Source of the DNA: Candidatus Sodaliphilus fimicaballi
GTDB taxonomy: Bacteria; Bacteroidota; Bacteroidia; Bacteroidales; Muribaculaceae
Length of the DNA: 6,113 nt
Reading direction: 5' to 3'
Assembly: GCA_018065165.1 (NCBI GenBank)
Contig: JAGHTV010000400.1
Span: 1-6,113 of the forward strand
Shown here: piece by piece, positions 1 to 5,225 of the stretch
How positions within the stretch are numbered: position 1 is the first letter of the stretch
Layout of the letters: each line of letters opens with the position of its first letter
Position numbers and translations under genes: made by a program
Notes under the pieces: model-generated
Databases searched by the model: none
The model's input: the letters and a program-made list of their open reading frames with translations, nothing else
What the model was told of the DNA's origin: nothing

Positions 1-1008
1 CTTGCGGCCGTCCTTGAGCGATGTTATGGCGAGTTGTGCGATTTCCTCCATGGGCAGGTTGAGGTACTTCCAGTTGTGGCCGTCCTGCACATGACGATCG
101 AGGTCAACCTCATAAGTCTTGTGGTAGGGGTGACGGGGATCGTTCATCACCATGATGAATGAGCCGTTGATGGGACCACCCACTGTCTCGCGGTAGAACT
201 CCATGGGGGTGTACGTCTTGGGCTCGCCCACGGGGTTGCCTTTCTTGTCAACATGGGTGTAAGTGAATTGCTTGACGGGTTCGCCCAGAGTGAGGCACAG
301 CATGCGATAAACCTGTGACAGCATCTCGGTCTTGCGTGTCTCAACGGCAGTAGCCTTAGCCTTGCTGGCAACCATCTGACGCAGTTCCAGGCCATACTCG
401 CGCAGTTTGCTCTTGATGAGCTTTGCCATCACGCGGGTGTTCTCGGCCGAGAATGTCTCGGGCATAGCACACATGGGCACCAAGCCATACTTGTCGGCAA
501 GGTCGCTCACGCCGCAGAAGGTGCCACCATCGTTGATGGGCGACTTGAACAGGAACTGCACCTTGGCATCGTCGATGGGCAGGTTGGCGGTGTTGATGAC
601 GCCTTGCAGCATGATGTTGGCCTTCTCGAGCTGGTCGTAGAAGAATGTGTATACATGTGAGTATTCTACACACAGCGTGTCGTTGTGGCGCTTGGCAAAG
701 TTTGCACGCAACACATTGAAGCCGCTGAACATCCAGCAACGGCCTGATTGCTTCTGGTTGTGGATGTTTTGTGTGGGAGTCTCAACTGAGAATTTCTTGT
801 TGGAGAAACTGCGGGCCTTGAAGTTCTTGGCAAGGTCGTCGATGTTGTTGGTTGCCACGGCGTTAAACAATGCATTGTTGTTGGGGTTGGCTTGCTGAGC
901 CTTCTCAAAGGTCTGCAGCATTGCGGGTGTTATGCCGCCGTCGGCTTGTGCGCTTGCACTGGCTGCTACAGCCACAGCGCCAGCGAGTAAAAGATGTCTA
1001 ATATTCAT
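1..1008 (-). CDS. pepC: Exported C1-family cysteine aminopeptidase (PepC/bleomycin hydrolase-like), C-terminus cut by window edge
   Basis: A papain-fold (MEROPS C1B) peptidase that would remove N-terminal residues from peptides. The frame is open from the ATG at 1008 to the window edge, giving 336 residues. Residues 1-20 are a signal peptide (basic NIRH start, hydrophobic LLLAGAVAVAA core, ASA before the cleavage site). The active-site motif NQKQSGRCWMF spans residues 84-94, with Cys91 as nucleophile and Gln85 as the oxyanion-hole glutamine. Further family landmarks are YTFFYDQLEKAN (120-131), NDGGTFCGVSDLADKYGLVP (159-178), ETFSAENT (184-191), EMLSQVYRML (228-237), TPMEFY (267-272) and VMNDPRHPY (287-295). 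The catalytic His and Asn lie beyond the left edge, as expected since family members are about 440-480 residues. Classic PepC and bleomycin hydrolase are cytosolic, so this one presumably works in the periplasm. It is divergent from the LRR genes. Family assignment is firm; substrate and exact symbol are not. Confidence 0.93.
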   Translation of the reverse strand, partial: MNIRHLLLAGAVAVAASASAQADGGITPAMLQTFEKAQQANPNNNALFNAVATNNIDDLAKNFKARSFSNKKFSVETPTQNIHNQKQSGRCWMFSGFNVLRANFAKRHNDTLCVEYSHVYTFFYDQLEKANIMLQGVINTANLPIDDAKVQFLFKSPINDGGTFCGVSDLADKYGLVPMCAMPETFSAENTRVMAKLIKSKLREYGLELRQMVASKAKATAVETRKTEMLSQVYRMLCLTLGEPVKQFTYTHVDKKGNPVGEPKTYTPMEFYRETVGGPINGSFIMVMNDPRHPYHKTYEVDLDRHVQDGHNWKYLNLPMEEIAQLAITSLKDGRK

Positions 1009-1027
1009 AGTAGTCAGTGATTTTTTA

Positions 1028-1035
1028 CAAAGGTA
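1028..1035 (-). promoter_or_regulatory. Candidate Bacteroidetes -7 box for the peptidase gene
   Basis: Read on the minus strand this is TACCTTTG, a full match to the Bacteroidetes -7 consensus TAnnTTTG. Transcription would begin near 1023, leaving a leader of only about 14 nt before the ATG at 1008. No clear TTTG is seen at the -33 position (the sequence there reads ATTCAAC), so the promoter is half-supported. No Shine-Dalgarno is visible, which is usual in this phylum. Confidence 0.55.
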
Positions 1036-1107
1036 GTGATTTTTGGTTAAAGTTGAATAGTTTAAGGAGGTTATGAATGGAAAAAAGTAAAAGATATGAG
1101 TAATTTT

Positions 1108-1139
1108 TTTGCGCATATTGGGAAATGTTATTAATTTTG
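1108..1139 (+). promoter_or_regulatory. Candidate distal promoter P1 for the LRR operon
   Basis: TTTG at 1108-1111 and TAATTTTG at 1132-1139 are separated by exactly 20 bp, which matches the Bacteroidetes -33/-7 promoter architecture. Transcription would start near 1145 and give a leader of about 150 nt before the ATG at 1298. The region is AT-rich, so chance matches are possible, but both boxes are exact and correctly spaced. Confidence 0.5.
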
Positions 1140-1144
1140 CGTAA

Positions 1145-1183
1145 TTAATCCAATTAGGGTTAAAAAGTTCACATACTTGTATG
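1145..1183. promoter_or_regulatory. Two small palindromes just downstream of P1, possible operators
   Basis: TTAATCC (1145-1151) faces GGGTTAA (1157-1163) across AATTA, forming seven pairs with one G-U wobble. CATAC (1172-1176) faces GTATG (1179-1183) across TT and is a perfect palindrome. Both lie where a repressor could block P1, or they could be weak leader hairpins. No known binding-site family is recognised, and the AT-rich context makes chance plausible. Confidence 0.25.
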
Positions 1184-1232
1184 CTGTATAAAAATATCCC
1201 AAACTGTTGAAGTTCTAAAAAAAACATAAAAC

Positions 1233-1265
1233 TTGGCGCCCTTGCCCAGGGCGATTATATATTTG
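1233..1265 (+). promoter_or_regulatory. Candidate proximal promoter P2 for the LRR operon, with a GC-rich palindrome in the spacer
   Basis: TATATTTG at 1258-1265 matches the -7 consensus TAnnTTTG. TTGG at 1233-1236, 21 bp upstream, is an imperfect -33 box. The start would be near 1270, giving a roughly 28-nt A/T-rich leader typical of highly expressed Bacteroidales genes. Between the boxes sits a perfect 6-bp inverted repeat, CGCCCT (1237-1242) and AGGGCG (1248-1253) around TGCCC, which stands out in an otherwise AT-rich region. It could be an operator within P2. In RNA started at P1 it would form a leader hairpin. Confidence 0.5.
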
Positions 1266-1297
1266 TAACATAAATAAAAATAACTAAATTTCCGGTG

Positions 1298-3967
1298 ATG
1301 AAAAGAATTTACACGTTTTTGTTAGTGGCTCTAGCCACAGTTAGCTCGGCTATGGCCTATAGCTTTATGGCTGGTGGCTTGGCCTACAATATTAATAGCG
1401 ACGGACGCACTGTTACCGTCACCTACACGTCATCTCAAAGCCCGCTGACATATTCCTCTAAAAGCACTTGTGAGAGGAAAGGTATCGTCAACTATAGCAA
1501 TTGGGGCGAGGGAATGGTGGATATCAATATCCCCGAGTCGGTTACTTATAATGGTATCACCTATGTTGTTAATGCCATCGGCGACGGTGCATTCTGTTAC
1601 TGCGATAAGATTACAGGCAAACTCACTATTCCCAGCACTGTGACCAAGATAGGCAATAGCGCTTTTCAAGGTTGCAAGGGTCTCACTGGTGACCTCATTA
1701 TGTCCAACATTATTTCTGTGGGCGAGTATGCATTCTACGGGTGTGAAGGATTGGATGGAGTTCTCAAGTTGGGTCAGTCTTGTTCTCACATCATGAAGTC
1801 GGCATTCAATAGCTGCAGTAATCTCCATGGCGAACTTAAATTGCCCGAAGGTATGCAGATTATTGAAGAAAAGGCATTCTATGCCTGCAGAGGTTTTTCA
1901 GGCAATCTTTTCTTGCCGTTAACCTTGACTAACCTGGGCAAAGAAGCCTTTCGTGGTTGCTCTGGTTTTACAGGTAGTCTGAGAGTTCAAGGCGAGTTGA
2001 CTCGCGTCCCCTATGGTGCCTTCTACGGCGGTCACTACAACTTTATCACCCTTGGCAACAACATTACCATTATCGAAGATGTTGCTTTTGCCGATTTTAG
2101 AAACTATAAAGGAGAGCTGTCGATACCTTCTGCTGTAAAATCCATCGGTGCCGAGGCGTTCCGCAACTGCACGATGTCGTCTTTGCGTTTCCAGATGTAT
2201 GCCGATCTCAAGTCAATAGGTGACGGGGCATTCTTTGGATGTACCAACCTCACTGGCAGCCTCACCCTTGCCGACAATCTCACAAGCCTGGGTGCTAGTG
2301 CTTTTAAGAATTGCGATAACTTGACCGAAATCAGGGCCATGAGTCTGGCCACAATCGGCGAAAATGCGTTTGCCGGTTGTAGTAAACTTGCCTATTTCTA
2401 TAGCAATGCTATCGAGAGCATAGGTAACAAAGCATTCTCCGGTTGCAAAAGTCTTGAATCGTTCTATCTTCCTGTTACTACCAAGTCGCTGGGCCAAATC
2501 GTGTTTGATGGCTGCAACCTCTCTAAGGGCTTGAAATGTGATGCTCCCACGCCTCCCACGCTGGAGTACACATTCTATTGCTATGCCTTCCCCCTCCAGG
2601 TTCCGTCAAATGTCGAGGCTAAATATCGTGCTGCCGACGGCTGGAAGAACTTCTTCCGCAACTTTGCCGACGAAAACGGCGTCCGCTACCAGATATGCGA
2701 CAACAACATCGATGTTGAGGTGACTTTTAGTAACAACGCACCCGAATTCAACTACATGTACTTGAAGAACAGCCGCATCACTATCCCCTCGTCGGTAATC
2801 TTTGAGGGCAAGGGATATAACGTTGTAGGCATTGCTGCTTACGCGTTTCAAGGTGCCAAAGGGCTGGTAGGCATTGCTTTGCCCAATTCAATTACTAAAA
2901 TTGGTGTGTCTGCCTTCGAGAAAAGTGGTCTTACAGGGGCTTTGACAATTCCCACATCGGTAACTACTTTAGATTCCAATGCCTTTGCCTACTGTACAGG
3001 AATCACAGGTACGGTAACCGTTCCTGCAAGCGTGAACAATATACCATCTGGCGTGTTTAGAGGTTGTACAGGTATTACTGGATACAGCTTGCTTAACACT
3101 CAAGTCACCACCCTTGGTTCAAGTATGTTCAGTGGCTGTACTGGTCTCAAGGGCAAGTTTACACTCCCCAAGCACATCAAGACTATTGGCAACTTTGCCT
3201 TTGAAGATTGCACGGGTTACACAGGCGAACTCAGTATTCCCGCCAATATTGAGGTGTACGCTTATGCTTTTCGTGGCTGTTCAGGCTTTACAAGCCTCTA
3301 CCTGCCCGCAACCCTCACCACGATTGGAAGAGAAACGTTCAGCAATTGTACAGGCTTCAAGGGCACACTTCACTTGCCCGAGGGCCTCAAGCAGATTGAC
3401 GAGAGTGCGTTTGCCGGTTGTACAGGTTTTGACGAGGTTGACTTCCCCACAACGCTCACTCAGCTGGGCAAGGGAGCTTTCAGCGGTTGCACAGGCTTCA
3501 CCGAACTGTATGTGCCATCGAACATTACTTCGCTCGGCGAAACTGTTTTCTGTGGCTGTACCGGTCTCAAGACAGTTACTCTCTCTACAAGTGCATCGGT
3601 GCCTTACCAGGCATTTGCCGAGTGCACTGGCCTGCGTGGCGTTACCAACGAGAACGCTACACCTAACAGCATGCACGCTGAGGCATTCAGCAACTACAAT
3701 GTGCCTCTGTTTGTCCCCGAAGGCAAGGTAGACACTTACAAGAACAGCAGCTGGAAACTCTTCAACAACATTTACGTCATAGGTACAGTGGTTTCTACTC
3801 CTGGCGATATTAATGGTGACAACAAAGTAGACGTTGCCGACGTTAACGCTGTTATTAACATCATTCTGGGTGTGGAAAGCGAGAGTCCTGCAGCCGACGT
3901 TAATGGCGATGGTAGTGTCGACGTTGCCGACATGAATGCTATCATAAACATCATCCTGGGTCTATAA
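1298..3967 (+). CDS. Secreted BspA-like leucine-rich-repeat protein, two tandem LRR modules plus C-terminal dockerin
   Basis: An 889-residue exported protein. Residues 1-20 (MKRIYTFLLV, then ALATVSSAMA) are a signal peptide; there is no lipobox cysteine. Module 1 has a beta-rich N-cap (about 22-93), 14 TpLRR/LRR_5 repeats of 22-24 residues (94-410, pattern IGxxAFxGCxxLTGxLxLPxxLTx) and an end-cap (413-455, with APTPPT, LQVPSNVEAKYRAADGW). Module 2 repeats this plan: N-cap (463-511), 12-13 repeats (512-800) and end-cap (801-829, LFVPEGKVDTYKNSSW). A type I dockerin-like module ends the protein (836-889). The family includes Tannerella forsythia BspA, a surface protein that binds host matrix proteins; ligand binding here is inference. 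The ATG at 1298 is preferred over the adjacent GTG at 1295 because it starts a standard MKR signal peptide. Tandem stops (TAATAA) end the gene, and the next gene begins 17 bp later. Confidence 0.92.
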   Translation: MKRIYTFLLVALATVSSAMAYSFMAGGLAYNINSDGRTVTVTYTSSQSPLTYSSKSTCERKGIVNYSNWGEGMVDINIPESVTYNGITYVVNAIGDGAFCYCDKITGKLTIPSTVTKIGNSAFQGCKGLTGDLIMSNIISVGEYAFYGCEGLDGVLKLGQSCSHIMKSAFNSCSNLHGELKLPEGMQIIEEKAFYACRGFSGNLFLPLTLTNLGKEAFRGCSGFTGSLRVQGELTRVPYGAFYGGHYNFITLGNNITIIEDVAFADFRNYKGELSIPSAVKSIGAEAFRNCTMSSLRFQMYADLKSIGDGAFFGCTNLTGSLTLADNLTSLGASAFKNCDNLTEIRAMSLATIGENAFAGCSKLAYFYSNAIESIGNKAFSGCKSLESFYLPVTTKSLGQIVFDGCNLSKGLKCDAPTPPTLEYTFYCYAFPLQVPSNVEAKYRAADGWKNFFRNFADENGVRYQICDNNIDVEVTFSNNAPEFNYMYLKNSRITIPSSVIFEGKGYNVVGIAAYAFQGAKGLVGIALPNSITKIGVSAFEKSGLTGALTIPTSVTTLDSNAFAYCTGITGTVTVPASVNNIPSGVFRGCTGITGYSLLNTQVTTLGSSMFSGCTGLKGKFTLPKHIKTIGNFAFEDCTGYTGELSIPANIEVYAYAFRGCSGFTSLYLPATLTTIGRETFSNCTGFKGTLHLPEGLKQIDESAFAGCTGFDEVDFPTTLTQLGKGAFSGCTGFTELYVPSNITSLGETVFCGCTGLKTVTLSTSASVPYQAFAECTGLRGVTNENATPNSMHAEAFSNYNVPLFVPEGKVDTYKNSSWKLFNNIYVIGTVVSTPGDINGDNKVDVADVNAVINIILGVESESPAADVNGDGSVDVADMNAIINIILGL
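1577..2527 (+). repeat. LRR block 1 of the 889-aa protein (14 TpLRR units)
   Basis: Fourteen consecutive 22-24 residue units, each starting near I/L/V-G-x-x-A-F and usually followed by xGC or xxC. After the cysteine the units vary (CDKIT, CKGLT, CEGLD, CSNLH, CRGFS, CSGFT, CTNLT, CSKLA, CKSLE). They encode the first curved solenoid. The 24-residue units carry an extra Gly (LTG) before the beta strand. Confidence 0.85.
2831..3697 (+). repeat. LRR block 2 of the 889-aa protein (12-13 TpLRR units, homogeneous CTG motif)
   Basis: Twelve full units plus a degenerate last one. Ten successive units carry CTG or CSG followed by I, L, F or Y at the same place (cysteines from about residue 566 to 776), far more uniform than block 1. 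The codons for this tripeptide differ between units (tgt aca gga, tgt act ggt, tgc acg ggt, tgt acc ggt, tgc act ggc), so the uniformity is at protein rather than DNA level. Confidence 0.85.
3803..3964 (+). other. Type I dockerin-like domain of the 889-aa protein
   Basis: Two F-hand-like calcium loops. In loop 1 the ligands are Asp837, Asn839, Asp841, Asp845 and Asp848; in loop 2 they are Asp867, Asn869, Asp871, Asp875 and Asp878. Each is followed by a VNAVINIILG- or MNAIINIILG-type helix. All canonical acidic positions of DxNxDGxVDxxD are kept in both loops. The residues at loop positions 10-11, which in clostridial dockerins help choose the cohesin, are Val-Ala in both halves, so the module is symmetric. 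No cohesin gene is in the window. Confidence 0.88.
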
Positions 3968-3984
3968 TAAAACATTTAATAGAT

Positions 3985-5103
3985 ATGAAAAAAACGATTG
4001 TATTATTAGCCATGCTACTGGGAACCATCAGTGCATGGGCCTACACACAGGTAACTATCGACAATATAAACTATTACCTGCGCGATGACAATACCGCCGG
4101 CGTGCAGATGACTCCTGAAGCATCGGGTGACGTTGTGTTGCCTTCAACCATTACTTACAATGGTAAGACCTATACCGTTGATGAGATAGCTCAAGATGCG
4201 TTCAAGGGAAGTTCTATCACCAGCGTTGACGCTGCTGCCACTATCACCGAGGTAGGTGCTAATGCATTCTCTTCTTGCTACAATCTCAAGAGTGTGAAGC
4301 TGCACGGTGTAAAGACGCTGGGCAAGAGCACGTTCTCTAACGATTATAACCTCGAGGAGGTTGTGCTTGAGGGCGAACTCGCTGCTATCCCCAACTTCGC
4401 TTTTGAGAACGCTGGTAACTTCACTATCACTATGCCTGCTACCGTCAAATCTATTGGTGAGTGCGCATTCAGGCACAGTGGCCTTAAGGCTGTTGACATC
4501 CCTGGTAGCGTTGAGACTATCGGTGCAAGTGCATTCATGTGGTGTACCGACCTTGAGGACGTAAAGTTCCACGAGGGTCTCAAGAGCATAGGCGATCAGG
4601 CTTTTCAATACTCTTACGTGAGCGAACTCGTGTTCCCCGAGGGCTTGCAGACAATAGGTAAAAACGCGTTTGGTGACTGTACAAGTATAAGGAAAATCGT
4701 CTTCCCCACAACCACTATCACCAATATGGCCGATGGCCTGTTCACTGGTCGCTGGTCACTCTCTACTGTTGAGTGTGCTGCTACAGTGCCTCCCACAATT
4801 CCTGCAGGCACATTCGAGGGCTCTAATGGTACTCTCTATGTTCCACGTGCATCTATCGAGGCTTATCGCGCTGCAACTGGTTGGAGCTACTTTGACCAAA
4901 AGACTATCACTGCTATCCCTGTCAAGGGCGACCTCAATGATGACGATGCAGTGGATATCGCCGACGTTAACCTTATCATTGACCACATCCTCACAGGTTA
5001 CACCCTCAACTACGCTCACCGCCTGAGAGCCGATCTCAATGGCGACAATAGCATTGACATTGCCGACGTTAACATTCTCATCAACATGATCTTGGGAATA
5101 TAA
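3985..5103 (+). CDS. Secreted BspA-like LRR protein, single module plus C-terminal dockerin
   Basis: A 372-residue exported protein, a short sibling of the upstream one. Residues 1-19 (MKKTIVLLAM, LLGTISAWA) are a signal peptide without a lipobox. An N-cap follows (about 21-67, with INYYLRDDN and TITYNGKTYTVDEI, close to SVTYNGITYVVNAI upstream). Eight to nine TpLRR units of 22-24 residues cover 68-263, then an end-cap (265-305, AATVPPT, LYVPRASIEAYRAATGW). A dockerin-like module closes the protein (315-372). The start codon lies 17 bp after the upstream stop, with no promoter or terminator between, so the two are probably co-transcribed. No Shine-Dalgarno is seen, only A/T-rich sequence. Function is unproven; adhesion or matrix attachment at the cell surface is the family expectation. 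Confidence 0.92.
   Translation: MKKTIVLLAMLLGTISAWAYTQVTIDNINYYLRDDNTAGVQMTPEASGDVVLPSTITYNGKTYTVDEIAQDAFKGSSITSVDAAATITEVGANAFSSCYNLKSVKLHGVKTLGKSTFSNDYNLEEVVLEGELAAIPNFAFENAGNFTITMPATVKSIGECAFRHSGLKAVDIPGSVETIGASAFMWCTDLEDVKFHEGLKSIGDQAFQYSYVSELVFPEGLQTIGKNAFGDCTSIRKIVFPTTTITNMADGLFTGRWSLSTVECAATVPPTIPAGTFEGSNGTLYVPRASIEAYRAATGWSYFDQKTITAIPVKGDLNDDDAVDIADVNLIIDHILTGYTLNYAHRLRADLNGDNSIDIADVNILINMILGI
4186..4773 (+). repeat. LRR block of the 372-aa protein (8-9 TpLRR units)
   Basis: Units begin at residues 68, 90, 112, 135, 157, 179, 202, 224 and 248, mostly as IGxxAF. They are mainly 22-23 residues long and usually lack the extra LTG glycine found in the upstream protein. The CTG motif is nearly absent (CTD and CTS instead), so the block is not a recent copy of block 2 upstream. 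Confidence 0.82.
4927..5100 (+). other. Type I dockerin-like domain of the 372-aa protein
   Basis: Loop 1 ligands are Asp316, Asn318, Asp320, Asp324 and Asp327; loop 2 ligands are Asp350, Asn352, Asp354, Asp358 and Asp361. Both loops have Ile-Ala at positions 10-11, again symmetric and very like the Val-Ala pair of the upstream protein. The linker between loops (TGYTLNYAHRLRA) is somewhat longer than in the upstream protein. The domain ends at the stop codon. Confidence 0.87.
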
Positions 5104-5112
5104 CTTTTAAGG

Positions 5113-5143
5113 AGTCTAAAAGTCTAAGAGTCGTAAGGCGACT
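5113..5143. repeat. Short tandem near-repeats ending in a small inverted repeat
   Basis: AGTCTAAA (5113-5120), AGTCTAAG (5121-5128) and AGTCGTAAG (5129-5137) lie head to tail directly after the LRR operon. The third unit begins an inverted repeat, AGTCG (5129-5133) and CGACT (5139-5143) around TAAGG. Outer TCTAA and TTAGA segments could extend the stem with an internal loop. The role is unknown; it may be part of the 3' UTR or a dispersed intergenic repeat. Confidence 0.5.
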
Positions 5144-5161
5144 ACTAGTTTAGATAAAATA

Positions 5162-5193
5162 AATCAAGCCTGAGCTGTTGCTCGGGCTTGATT
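5162..5193. terminator. Bidirectional intrinsic terminator between convergent genes
   Basis: A 14-bp stem (5162-5175 with 5180-5193) has one G-U wobble and a TGTT tetraloop. On the minus strand it is followed by a T-rich run (TTTATTTTATC), a good terminator tail for the permease gene. On the plus strand the tail (GTATTATGG) is weaker, but the stem is strong and sits about 60 bp after the LRR operon, so it probably serves both directions. Confidence 0.85.
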
Positions 5194-5225
5194 GTATTAT
5201 GGGGTGTTGTATGTAAGCCTATTGA

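Noticed and set aside
356..739. Open frames overlapping the peptidase gene (minus 356-739, 666-908 and 147-395; plus 407-640 and 647-898)
   Set aside because: The continuous minus-strand frame from 1008 to the edge encodes a textbook C1 peptidase, so these are off-frame shadows.
1237..1253. GC-rich hairpin as an intrinsic terminator or attenuator
   Set aside because: It is followed by ATTATATATTTG rather than a T-run, and it lies between promoter boxes, so an operator or leader structure is more likely.
1295..1297. GTG as the start of the 889-residue LRR protein
   Set aside because: It adds only one residue, and the ATG directly after it (1298) starts a normal MKR signal peptide.
1009..1297. 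Invertible (phase-variable) promoter flanked by inverted repeats
   Set aside because: The palindromes present are only 5-7 bp with tiny loops. No matching pair flanks the promoters and no recombinase is in the window.
3281..3676. Antisense open frames across the LRR repeats (also 1430-1828, 2213-2497 and 4144-4608)
   Set aside because: Their cysteine-rich, periodic translations are the reverse of the repeat units. They have no promoter and no domain, and they overlap fully with well-supported coding sequence.
3114..3731. A 205-codon open frame on the plus strand inside the 889-residue LRR gene
   Set aside because: It is a shifted frame of the LRR repeats. Its periodic composition (recurring VAVxxS and CP-rich segments) mirrors the 23-24 residue repeat of the true frame, and it has no start context or recognisable domain.
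3803..5100. A classical cellulosome locus
   Set aside because: Dockerins are present, but there are no glycoside hydrolase or cohesin domains in the window, and the dockerin partners here are LRR proteins.
5113..5143. CRISPR array or attachment site
   Set aside because: The units are 8-9 bp with no spacers, there are no cas genes, and no integrase or tRNA is adjacent.
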